DNA of 7,930 bases, taken from the NCBI GenBank assembly GCA_002297415.1, contig DBKZ01000037.1, forward strand, positions 31,274 through 39,203. The letters are read 5' to 3'. Origin of the DNA: Ruminococcaceae bacterium UBA737 (GTDB lineage: Bacteria > Bacillota > Clostridia > Oscillospirales > Acutalibacteraceae). The translations under genes and the position numbers were made by a program. This document shows, one piece after another, positions 1-5,832 of the stretch (its first letter is position 1; each line of letters begins with the position of its first letter). Below the pieces are notes generated by a model. That model was not told where the DNA came from, ran no database searches, and was given only the letters and a program-made list of their open reading frames with translations.

Positions 1-24
1 TTTACAGTTTATCGACAGACTGGG

Positions 25-62
25 GTGCGGAATTTATTTTCCGCACTTTTTTATTTTTTTTT
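25..62 (+). terminator. Intrinsic terminator of the gene upstream of the window
   Basis: A perfect 8-bp stem (GTGCGGAA at 25-32 with TTCCGCAC at 39-46) closes a 6-nt loop and is followed by an almost unbroken T tract to position 62. It would end transcription from a gene left of the window and insulate the tRNA promoter that follows. Confidence 0.9.
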
Positions 63-71
63 AAATAACAC

Positions 72-100
72 TTGACAAACACCGCTAAAATTCGTATAAT
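72..100 (+). promoter_or_regulatory. Consensus sigma-70/sigma-A promoter of the tRNA operon
   Basis: TTGACA (72-77) and TATAAT (95-100) both match consensus exactly and are 17 bp apart. Initiation is expected near 107, about 12 nt before the first tRNA. A perfect promoter of this kind fits a stable RNA operon. Confidence 0.93.
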
Positions 101-118
101 AATTTAGTCGCGATATAC

Positions 119-195
119 GGCTGTATAGCTCAGTTGGCTAGAGCATGCGGTTCATACCCGCAGTGTCATTGGTTCAAATCCAATTACAGCCACCA
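119..195 (+). tRNA. tRNA-Met (CAT anticodon, elongator type)
   Basis: A full cloverleaf is visible. The acceptor stem is GGCTGTA (119-125) with TACAGCC (185-191), and the D stem is GCTC/GAGC. The anticodon stem TGCGG/CCGCA encloses loop TTCATAC with anticodon CAT at 153-155. The T arm is ATTGG-TTCAAAT-CCAAT. Discriminator A192 is followed by an encoded CCA at 193-195. Position 1 pairs with position 72 (G-C) and the anticodon stem lacks the three G-C pairs of an initiator, so this is not tRNA-fMet. The CGG-TTCATAC-CCG anticodon arm resembles the Bacillus elongator tRNA-Met. A lysidine-type tRNA-Ile(CAT) is less likely but not formally excluded. Confidence 0.95.
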
Positions 196-198
196 TTC

Positions 199-274
199 GG
201 CCCGGTGGTCAAGAGGCCTAAGACACCGCCCTTTCACGGCGGTAACACGAGTTCGAATCTCGTCCGGGTCACCA
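199..274 (+). tRNA. tRNA-Glu (TTC anticodon)
   Basis: It starts 3 nt after tRNA-Met and shares its promoter. The acceptor stem GGCCCGG (199-205) pairs with CCGGGTC (264-270), with one G-T wobble. The anticodon stem CCGCC/GGCGG encloses loop CTTTCAC, with anticodon TTC at 233-235. The T arm is ACGAG-TTCGAAT-CTCGT, the discriminator is A271, and CCA is encoded at 272-274. Its last 21 bases plus the following terminator are repeated at 421-485. Confidence 0.96.
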
Positions 275-317
275 AAAGAGAAGTTTGCGCTTTTGCGTGA
301 ACTTCTCTTTTTATTAT
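254..317 (+). repeat. Direct repeat copy 1: tRNA-Glu 3' end plus terminator
   Basis: This 64-bp segment runs from the T loop of tRNA-Glu through CCA and the terminator to its T tract. It matches 421-485 with three substitutions and one inserted loop base. The first 33 bases (254-286 against 421-453) and the last 21 (297-317 against 465-485) are identical. Confidence 0.95.
277..313 (+). terminator. Intrinsic terminator of the tRNA-Met/tRNA-Glu operon
   Basis: Positions 277-290 pair with 295-308 across a TTTT loop, giving a 14-bp stem that includes two G-T wobbles, followed by a run of T. It starts 2 nt after the tRNA-Glu CCA. A near-identical terminator lies at 444-481. Confidence 0.92.
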
Positions 318-320
318 ACA

Positions 321-428
321 GAGATTCGAACAGGACGGTTTTGCCGTTAGGCAAAGCTCGGACCTTCCTGCGGACGGTCCGAGAGTCCGCGTGCGTGTCG
401 GGGCACGACAGTGCGCCGAGCGAATCTC
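321..428. other. GC-rich structured insert between the tRNA-Glu 3'-end copies
   Basis: A non-coding stretch of about 63% GC (69 of 110 bases over 321-430) lies in AT-rich flanks. Its ends are inverted: GAGATTCG at 321-328 and CGAATCTC at 421-428. Inside are three perfect hairpins: TTTGCC/GGCAAA (340-355), CTCGGACC/GGTCCGAG (357-383) and TGTCG/CGACA (396-410). The left end GAGATTCGAAC (321-331) is the exact reverse complement of the T-arm segment of tRNA-Glu at 251-261. The predicted shape is one closing stem around three hairpins. It could be a tRNA-targeting non-autonomous element, a degenerate tRNA-cluster remnant or a small RNA; no promoter of its own is visible and no function is assigned. 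Confidence 0.55.
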
Positions 429-485
429 GTCCGGGTCACCAAAAGAGAAGTTTACACTTTATGTGTGAACTTCTCTTTTTATTAT
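421..485 (+). repeat. Direct repeat copy 2: truncated tRNA-Glu 3' end plus terminator
   Basis: This second copy carries the T-loop/T-stem remainder, the acceptor 3' strand, CCA and the terminator, but no 5' two-thirds of a tRNA. It is therefore a tRNA pseudogene fragment. Upstream bases 417-420 (CGAG) still resemble the T-stem 5' strand, but the T loop is 2 nt short. The arrangement resembles an attachment-site duplication at a tRNA 3' end, although only about 103 bp separate the copies and no integrase is visible. Confidence 0.85.
444..481 (+). terminator. Second, duplicated intrinsic terminator
   Basis: Positions 444-457 pair with 463-476 (14 bp, one wobble) around a TTTAT loop, followed by TTTTT. 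Relative to the first terminator, a G-C pair has become A-T on both sides and a G-T wobble has become A-T, so the stem has been kept while the bases changed. Confidence 0.9.
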
Positions 486-537
486 TCATTCTTCATTTTT
501 AAGTATTAAGTATTCATTAAATAAACATAATATTCCC

Positions 538-567
538 TTCTTTCCGGTTATACTAAAACGGAAAGAA
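538..567. promoter_or_regulatory. Inverted repeat upstream of the coiled-coil protein gene
   Basis: A perfect 9-bp inverted repeat (TTCTTTCCG at 538-546, CGGAAAGAA at 559-567) flanks a 12-bp centre containing TATACT (549-554), a plausible -10 element. It ends 10 bp before the gene start. It could be a repressor operator over the promoter or a leader hairpin. No good -35 is visible. Confidence 0.5.
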
Positions 568-577
568 AAAACAGGGG

Positions 578-1726
578 ATGAAAAAGCTGAAAACGAAAAA
601 AATTATGTTTGGAATTTTAAGCGCCGCGGCAGTTGCAGGGCTTGTTTTAAATATTGCGGGCGGAACAAAAAAAGAGAGCATTATAAAACCTGAGATAAAG
701 CAGATAAAAGCCGAGGTCAAGGAACAAAAGACCGACGCTCCCAAATCCATGCTTTATTTTTCCGCAGACAAAACAGGAAACGGTATAAAGCAAAAGGAAA
801 TAACGCCTCAAAAGGCAGATAACAATTCTTATTCATATAGCTGTAAGGATAAGGACTTTCCCGTTGATTTCAATATTGACCTTAAATGTGGCGGAGATTA
901 TTCGGTTTTAAAGCTAAATGCCCAAAATAACGCAACCTTTGAAAAAACGGTAAATAAAACAAAATATACAGTTCATAAGCCTGCGGCTTTCGCACTGGTT
1001 GTAACCTCGTCGGACACTCAGGAGCTTAATGTTACCGACGGCAAAAAGATAAATGTGGGAAATTCCTGCCTTGCCGTAAGCTTTTTTATACCGAGCTTTT
1101 ATGAGGACACCGGAATAAAAATCGGAACGGGAGAAAATTTTGCCGTGAGGATAAAGACCGATGACCTTTCTTCGATTTCTTTAACGGCTCTTAGCATGTC
1201 GGATATTCTTGACGGAACAAATATCGACCTTTCTTTTTCGGATCAGATTGACTCGGGGATTTCAAAAGCAAATCAGGCGCTGAATAAAACCCTTTCGGAT
1301 TTTAAGGCAAGTGCGCTTAACACATTGGGCGAGCTTAAAAATTCATTCTCCGACCTTTTAAAGACTTCAAACGAAGCCGTTTTAAAAGCCGATAACCTTG
1401 AAAGCGCGGCAAAAAAGCAGTATACCCTGCTTTATTCCTCTTACGAAAGGCTGAAAGCCTCAAATTTAAGCGAAGAAAATAAAAAATTATCCGAAAGCAT
1501 TTTAAAAGCTGCAAAGGATAACCTTACGGCGGCACAGGAATTCAAAAACGCGGCGGTGTCCTTAAATTCAAAGCTTGCCGATACTGTAAACGCCTTAAAT
1601 GCCGCAGAAAAAAGTATCAAAGAAATGAAAACCGACGGACTTTTAAGCATTAAAACCGACGATATAATAAAAAATTTCAAAAACTATAAAACTCTCGAAA
1701 AAATAACCGCCGTCTTGTCAGAATAG
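578..1726 (+). CDS. Secreted or membrane-anchored coiled-coil protein, unknown function
   Basis: This 382-residue protein is not recognised. The N-terminus is basic (MKKLKTKK) and is followed by a hydrophobic segment at about residues 9-28, consistent with a signal peptide or a signal anchor. There is no lipobox cysteine. Residues about 30-57 are a Lys/Glu-rich linker. Residues about 58-225 look like a beta-rich domain with three cysteines (89, 104, 164). Residues about 225-350 are Ala/Lys/Leu/Ser-rich and strongly helical, with heptad-like spacing that suggests a long coiled coil. No LPXTG sorting signal or second membrane segment is present. The start at 578 follows AGGGG directly, an unusually tight spacing; an internal ATG at 605 has no better ribosome binding site. 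A cell-surface or envelope role is an inference from topology only. Confidence 0.8.
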   Translation: MKKLKTKKIMFGILSAAAVAGLVLNIAGGTKKESIIKPEIKQIKAEVKEQKTDAPKSMLYFSADKTGNGIKQKEITPQKADNNSYSYSCKDKDFPVDFNIDLKCGGDYSVLKLNAQNNATFEKTVNKTKYTVHKPAAFALVVTSSDTQELNVTDGKKINVGNSCLAVSFFIPSFYEDTGIKIGTGENFAVRIKTDDLSSISLTALSMSDILDGTNIDLSFSDQIDSGISKANQALNKTLSDFKASALNTLGELKNSFSDLLKTSNEAVLKADNLESAAKKQYTLLYSSYERLKASNLSEENKKLSESILKAAKDNLTAAQEFKNAAVSLNSKLADTVNALNAAEKSIKEMKTDGLLSIKTDDIIKNFKNYKTLEKITAVLSE

Positions 1727-1727
1727 A

Positions 1728-1756
1728 TTGATTTTACCCTTTTTCTATGATATACT
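1728..1756 (+). promoter_or_regulatory. Promoter of the HprK-like/prfC operon
   Basis: TTGATT (1728-1733) and TATACT (1751-1756) are 17 bp apart, with an extended -10 TG at 1748-1749. Initiation is expected near 1763, about 26 nt before the GTG start. It begins one base after the stop codon of the preceding gene, and no terminator separates them. Confidence 0.82.
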
Positions 1757-1788
1757 AATTGAGTATATTGTTCTAAGGTGGGTTTAAA

Positions 1789-2502
1789 GTGGTCTATGAG
1801 TTTGCGGGAATAAGGGTAAATCTCTTAAACGACCGCTTCGGACTTTCTTCCTTTCTTTCGGGCTTTGAAACCGAAAATAACGCCGATTTAGAAATCGACC
1901 TGACAGAAAAGGATATCGAGGCAGAAAAGAAATATTCTGACTCAGATAATGAATATCTGCTTGCCGTTTCCGCGCTTTACAGGAAAATAGCGGAGCTTGC
2001 GCCGAAATTCAACACCTTTTTAATGCACGGCGCCGCATTTTCGGTCGATGGAGAGTGCGTTATCTTCACCGCGCCCAGCGGAACGGGAAAAACCACCCAC
2101 ATGCGAAATTGGTTCAGGCTTTTAAAGGACCGCGCAGAACCTGTAAACGGCGACAAGCCTTTAATCAGGCTTGAAAACGGTGAATTTTTCGCTTTCCCGA
2201 CCCCGTGGTGCGGAAAGGAAAAAATAAGAGGCGATAAAAAAGCCCCCATTAAAGCCGTCTGCTTTATAAACCGCTCGAAAGAAAACAGGGCTGAGGAAAT
2301 TTCGAAAAAGCAGGCGTTTCATGCGCTGATAAAAAGCGTTTATCTGCCTGAAAACGAAGAATGCCTCTCAAAAACGCTTTCCTTGCTCGATAAATTTATA
2401 AGCACAACAAGGTTTTACAATATTTTTTGCGATATATCCGCCGAGTCCGCAAAACCGGCTTACGATAAGATTTTCAATAACGATACGGAAGGATTTTTTT
2501 AG
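1789..2502 (+). CDS. HprK/PEPCK-like P-loop protein (HPr kinase-related)
   Basis: The 237-residue protein contains a Walker A loop APSGTGKTTH (residues 95-104), preceded by a strand ending in LMHGAAF (78-84). GDKP (121-124) lies at the place where HprK/PEPCK-type kinases carry their metal-binding acidic residue, and TPWCGKE (138-144) follows. This pattern fits the HprK-like P-loop proteins often annotated as HPr kinase-related or PEPCK-like, which differ from true bifunctional HprK by lacking its N-terminal domain. The substrate is unknown. The GTG start is chosen because AAGGTGG (1775-1781) lies 7 nt upstream. Its stop shares a base with the prfC start (TAGTG), so the two are probably translationally coupled. 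Related proteins occur beside PqqD-like or peptide-modification genes, but none is visible here. Family call fairly sure, function open. Confidence 0.82.
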   Translation: MVYEFAGIRVNLLNDRFGLSSFLSGFETENNADLEIDLTEKDIEAEKKYSDSDNEYLLAVSALYRKIAELAPKFNTFLMHGAAFSVDGECVIFTAPSGTGKTTHMRNWFRLLKDRAEPVNGDKPLIRLENGEFFAFPTPWCGKEKIRGDKKAPIKAVCFINRSKENRAEEISKKQAFHALIKSVYLPENEECLSKTLSLLDKFISTTRFYNIFCDISAESAKPAYDKIFNNDTEGFF

Positions 2503-4091
2503 TGACATTAAAAGAAGAAATCAACCGCCGGCGCACATTTGCGATTATCTCGCATCCTGACGCCGGTAAAACTACGCTTACGGAAAAACTGCTCTTATAT
2601 TCCGGCGCGATCAAGACCGCAGGCTCCGTAAAAGGAAAGGCTACCGCAAAGCACGCTGTTTCCGACTGGATGGAGCTTGAAAAGCAACGCGGAATTTCAA
2701 TTACATCTTCGGTTATGCAGTTTGAATACAAGGGCAAGTGCATAAACATTCTCGACACCCCCGGACATCAGGACTTTTCCGAGGACACCTACCGCACGCT
2801 CATGGCGGCAGACAGCGTTGTAATGGTTATTGACGCGGCAAAGGGTATCGAACCGCAGACAAGAAAGCTGTTTAAGGTTACGGCTATGCGCCACATTCCG
2901 ATATTTACATTTATCAACAAGCTTGACCGCGAGGCGCGCGACCCCTTTGAGCTTATCGACGAGCTTGAAAAGGAATTCGGAATAGGTACATATCCGATGA
3001 ACTGGCCGATTGGTTGCGGAGTAAGCTTTAAAGGCGTTTTTGACAGGAACAAAAGGCAGATTTTAGCTTTTAACGAATTCCACCGCGGACAGGATAGGAT
3101 TGAGCCTATTGAATGCGATATTACCGACACCGAAAAGCTTGACGGGCTTATAGGCGAGTACCAGAGAAAAGAGCTTGTCGACCAAATTGAGCTATTAGAC
3201 GGCGCAAGCTTTGATTTCGACCTTGAAAAGGTCAGAAACGGCTCTTTAACACCCGTATTCTTCGGCTCTGCTTTAACAAATTTCGGTGTTGAGCCGTTTT
3301 TAGACAGCTTCATCGAGCTTACCACCTCTCCTCTGCCGAGAGCGACCAAGCAGGGCAGTGTCGAGCCGGATTCGGATAAGTTTTCTGCGTTCGTATTTAA
3401 AATACAGGCAAATATGAACAAGGCGCACCGCGACAGAATGACATTTATGCGGATTTGCTCGGGAAAATTCGAAAGAGATAAAGAATACTACCATGTTCAG
3501 GGCAAAAAGGCATTAAGGCTTTCCCAGCCTCAACAGCTTATGGCTTCGGACAGACAGATTATCAACGAAGCGTACGCAGGCGATATTATAGGCGTTTTCG
3601 ACCCGGGTATTTTTTCGATAGGCGATACCGTCTGCGAGGTTAAGGACCGCGTGGAATTCGAGGGAATTCCCACCTTTGCTCCCGAGCATTTTGCGATGAT
3701 TGAGCATAAGGACAGCCTTAAAAGAAAGCAGTTTGTAAAGGGTGTTGAGCAGATAGCACAGGAAGGCGCCATTCAGATTTTCCATGAGCCTAACACGGGA
3801 ATGGAAAGAGTTATAGTCGGCGTTGTCGGCGTTTTGCAGTTTGAGGTGCTTGAATACCGTCTTAAAAACGAATACAATGTCGAGGTTATAAGAAATAATC
3901 TTCCCTTCCAGTATATCAGGTGGATAAAGGATAAAAAATGCGAGGTCAAGGATCTAAACCTCACCTCGGACACCAAATGGGTGCAGGATTTCAAGGGCAA
4001 CGATCTGCTGATTTTCACAAGCACATGGAATATAAACTGGGCGCTTGATAAAAACGAGGGTCTTGTGCTTGAGGATTTCAGCAAGAATTAA
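2502..4091 (+). CDS. prfC: Peptide chain release factor 3 (RF3), translational GTPase
   Basis: RF3 is a ribosome-bound GTPase that removes RF1/RF2 after peptide release. The 529-residue length matches the family. The GTPase motifs are all present: G1 HPDAGKTT (18-25), G2 RGISI (63-67), G3 DTPGH (85-89), G4 NKLD (139-142) and G5 GSALTNFG (255-262). The early HAVSDWMELEKQRGISIT stretch is typical of RF3 rather than EF-G. Domain 2 and the C-terminal RF3 domain (with FEVLEYRLKNEY) follow, so the gene looks intact. The GTG start is supported by GGAAGGA (2487-2493), 8 nt upstream and lying inside the preceding gene. It is co-transcribed with the HprK-like gene and followed by a terminator. Confidence 0.97.
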   Translation: MTLKEEINRRRTFAIISHPDAGKTTLTEKLLLYSGAIKTAGSVKGKATAKHAVSDWMELEKQRGISITSSVMQFEYKGKCINILDTPGHQDFSEDTYRTLMAADSVVMVIDAAKGIEPQTRKLFKVTAMRHIPIFTFINKLDREARDPFELIDELEKEFGIGTYPMNWPIGCGVSFKGVFDRNKRQILAFNEFHRGQDRIEPIECDITDTEKLDGLIGEYQRKELVDQIELLDGASFDFDLEKVRNGSLTPVFFGSALTNFGVEPFLDSFIELTTSPLPRATKQGSVEPDSDKFSAFVFKIQANMNKAHRDRMTFMRICSGKFERDKEYYHVQGKKALRLSQPQQLMASDRQIINEAYAGDIIGVFDPGIFSIGDTVCEVKDRVEFEGIPTFAPEHFAMIEHKDSLKRKQFVKGVEQIAQEGAIQIFHEPNTGMERVIVGVVGVLQFEVLEYRLKNEYNVEVIRNNLPFQYIRWIKDKKCEVKDLNLTSDTKWVQDFKGNDLLIFTSTWNINWALDKNEGLVLEDFSKN

Positions 4092-4100
4092 ATAATGAAT

Positions 4101-4139
4101 AAAACTCAGTCTCCGTTTTCACGGCGGCTGAGTTTTTTA
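4101..4139. terminator. Terminator after prfC, possibly bidirectional
   Basis: AAAACTCAG (4101-4109) pairs with CTGAGTTTT (4128-4136), with further CCG/CGG pairing inside, and is followed by a T tract on the plus strand. Read on the minus strand, the stem is followed by TTTTATT, so it could also end bioY transcription, which converges on it. Confidence 0.85.
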
Positions 4140-4262
4140 TTGATTTTATGAAAGATGTCGCTTGAACTCGCATATCAAATCCTATCGCTTGGCTAAAAAA
4201 GATTTTTCTTTACATCAATCGAAAGAGAGGTATTCTTTAGGACAAGAAGTTTAATACTGTTT
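4140..4262. other. Non-coding spacer between prfC and bioY
   Basis: These 123 bases between convergent operons contain no convincing ORF, tRNA or promoter. A weak AAAGA/TCTTT hairpin followed by T on the minus strand (about 4188-4212) might assist bioY termination. Nothing else is supported. Confidence 0.5.
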
Positions 4263-4790
4263 TTAATTCATATAATTTTTCATGCTTGAATTAAGCTTCC
4301 TTGCTATGAAATAAGCGATTGCTATCGAAATTATATCCTTTAAAATAAAAGGCAGGCTTATCGTAAGAAATGAATAAAGAAGCGTGTTTCCCGAAATAAA
4401 TTTAAACTGTATCACTCCTGCAAGGTGGCAAATTAAAAGCCCCGAAAGACTTAAAATTATCTTGAATACCGGCTTTTTATTAAAAGCCAGACCGCAAAGC
4501 AGGGCGAGACCCAAAAATCCGAAAATAAATCCGCCCGAAAGTCCCAAAAGCACCGTAAATCCGCCTCTGAACGAGGAAAATATCGGAGCGCCTGCGGCGC
4601 CGAGCGCTATATAAACGACGATTGAAAGCGTTCCGTAAAGCGGACCGAGGCAATATCCGCAAAGGGCGACGGCAAAGGTCTGCAATGTAAGACTGATGCC
4701 CAATGGCAGAGGCACCGCGACCTGCGAAAGGCAGGCTAAAAGCGCGGTGAATACGGCGGTCATGGCAATTCTTGTAAGCTTAATTTTCAT
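4263..4790 (-). CDS. bioY: Biotin transporter S component BioY (ECF family)
   Basis: BioY is the membrane protein that binds biotin and, with an ECF energizing module (two ATPases and EcfT) encoded elsewhere, imports it. The 175-residue sequence is highly hydrophobic, with about six helices. It has family hallmarks: SLTLQTFAVAL (33-43) near the N-terminus, ALGAAGAPIFSSFRGG (62-77), LSGGFIFGF (84-92), CHLAGVIQF (121-129) and a PFILKD end (147-152). Its ATG overlaps the birA stop (ATGA), showing an operon. The nearest strong SD, AGGAGAGG (4807-4814), lies 16 nt upstream inside birA, with a small hairpin between, so initiation probably relies on coupling or on that fold. Expression is expected to follow BirA control through the shared upstream operator. 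Confidence 0.95.
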   Translation of the reverse strand: MKIKLTRIAMTAVFTALLACLSQVAVPLPLGISLTLQTFAVALCGYCLGPLYGTLSIVVYIALGAAGAPIFSSFRGGFTVLLGLSGGFIFGFLGLALLCGLAFNKKPVFKIILSLSGLLICHLAGVIQFKFISGNTLLYSFLTISLPFILKDIISIAIAYFIARKLNSSMKNYMN

Positions 4791-5743
4791 ATCGGTTTTA
4801 CCGAAACCTCTCCTGCGTTTAGCACGGTTTCGGCGTCTCCCTCCTTTAAAATAATTCCGGCATTATCGGTTATGCCTAAAACTACGGCGGTGTGCGGCTT
4901 TCCATCTTTTGAAAAACTTACCGTTTTCCCGTCAAGATAAGAATGCGACTTATAATATTTCATAAACGAACGGCTTTCGATCTCGCCGTAATATTTAAAA
5001 AATCTCTTATAGATATCCGAGGCGATATCAGCATAAATTTCAGAGGTTACATTTTCGCTTTCAAAAACGCTCCCGACGGTCTGTTTAAGCTCGTCCGGAA
5101 GCTTATCCGCAACAGGCGACAGATTTATGCCGATTCCTAAAACTGCATAATCAAGCGAGGCGGTTTCTGCGTTAAAAGAGCCCTCGGTTAAAATTCCGCA
5201 GACCTTTTTATCGGCCAAATAAATATCGTTTACCCATTTTATAAGAAAATCCTTTTTTGCGGCGCTGTTTAAAGCCTCGCAAACCGCAACCGCCGCCGCG
5301 ACGGTAATCAGCATTATTTCATTAGCCGAAAGCCGCGGTCTTAAAATAACCGAAAAATAAAGCCCGCCCTTGTTTGAAACAAAGCTTCTGCCCATTCGTC
5401 CTTTCCCCTTGGACTGTTCAAGCGCAAAAACGGCGGTTTTTTCCTCCGCTCCGTTTACGGCAAGGGCTTTTGCGTATTCATTTGTCGACTCAGTGTTGTC
5501 TAACAAAATGATATTTTCAAAGCCTGTTTTCCTCTTAAGCTCGCAAAGAAGGGGACGGGTGTTATTAACCCCCAGCATATATCCGCTTTTGTCGGAAATT
5601 ATATCATAGCCCGAGGCCTTAAGCTGTTTTACCGCTTTCCAGACCGCATTTCTGCTGACATTATATCTTTTCGCAAGCTCCTCGCCCGAAATAAATTCCT
5701 TGTTTTCTGAAAAATATTCAAGAAGCTTTTCACTTAAATTCAT
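4787..5743 (-). CDS. birA: Bifunctional biotin-[acetyl-CoA-carboxylase] ligase / biotin repressor BirA
   Basis: BirA activates biotin with ATP to biotinyl-AMP and attaches it to a lysine of biotin carrier proteins; with its HTH domain it also represses biotin genes. In the 318-residue protein, a winged HTH spans about residues 5-58 (ISGEELAKRYNVSRNAVWKAV). The ligase domain has STNEYAK (86-92), the biotinyl-AMP loop GKGRMGRSF (113-121; GRGRRGRKW in E. coli), KWVNDIY (169-175; KWPNDLY in E. coli, so Pro is Val here) and VLGIGINL (201-208). The C-terminal SH3-like domain ends in AGEVSVKPI. ATG at 5743 is preferred because GGAAG lies 7 nt upstream; a longer reading would start with TTG at 5767 inside the operator arm. 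It heads an operon with bioY. No biotin synthesis genes are visible, which fits scavenging. Confidence 0.96.
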   Translation of the reverse strand: MNLSEKLLEYFSENKEFISGEELAKRYNVSRNAVWKAVKQLKASGYDIISDKSGYMLGVNNTRPLLCELKRKTGFENIILLDNTESTNEYAKALAVNGAEEKTAVFALEQSKGKGRMGRSFVSNKGGLYFSVILRPRLSANEIMLITVAAAVAVCEALNSAAKKDFLIKWVNDIYLADKKVCGILTEGSFNAETASLDYAVLGIGINLSPVADKLPDELKQTVGSVFESENVTSEIYADIASDIYKRFFKYYGEIESRSFMKYYKSHSYLDGKTVSFSKDGKPHTAVVLGITDNAGIILKEGDAETVLNAGEVSVKPI

Positions 5744-5760
5744 AAATTGTCTTCCTTTCT

Positions 5761-5792
5761 TCGTCAACCTGAAATGTATTTTAGGTTGACGA
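5761..5792. promoter_or_regulatory. Probable BirA operator upstream of birA-bioY
   Basis: A perfect 10-bp inverted repeat, TCGTCAACCT (5761-5770) and AGGTTGACGA (5783-5792), is separated by 12 bp. The AACC/GGTT cores and two-turn spacing resemble BirA boxes, whose arms are usually like TTGTWAACC. It ends 17 bp upstream of the birA ATG and overlaps the region where the promoter should lie. No confident -35/-10 pair was found. Autoregulation by biotinyl-AMP-bound BirA is inferred. Confidence 0.75.
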
Positions 5793-5802
5793 ACATTTTT
5801 TT

Positions 5803-5832
5803 AAAAAACAGGACTTATTTTTCCTGTTTTTT
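5803..5832. terminator. Terminator embedded in the 3' end of the Lrp-family gene
   Basis: AAAAAACAGGA (5803-5813) and TCCTGTTTTTT (5822-5832) form an 11-bp stem with an 8-nt loop. The A-rich and T-rich arms make it usable on either strand. On the minus strand it covers the last few codons and stop of the Lrp-family gene and separates it from the birA promoter region. Confidence 0.8.

Noticed and set aside
119..195. Initiator tRNA-fMet for the CAT tRNA
   Set aside because: Its first base pair is a normal G-C and the anticodon stem lacks the three consecutive G-C pairs of initiators.
254..485. The two repeats as attL/attR of an integrated phage or genomic island
   Set aside because: Only about 103 bp lie between the copies, with no integrase or cargo, so a present-day island is not supported; only a scar or miniature element remains possible.
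134..502. A 122-codon open frame running through the tRNA genes and the duplicated terminators
   Set aside because: It overlaps two clear tRNA genes and two terminators, has no ribosome binding site, and its translation looks random.
2789..3421. A 210-codon minus-strand open frame inside prfC
   Set aside because: It is antisense to a fully intact release factor 3 gene, has no family features, and reflects the codon use of prfC.
4140..4262. A possible small gene or regulatory RNA in the prfC-bioY gap
   Set aside because: No start with a ribosome binding site, no promoter and no stable fold were found there.
5744..5767. An upstream TTG start that would lengthen BirA by 8 residues
   Set aside because: The TTG lies inside the operator inverted repeat, and the ATG at 5743 has a well placed GGAAG 7 nt upstream.
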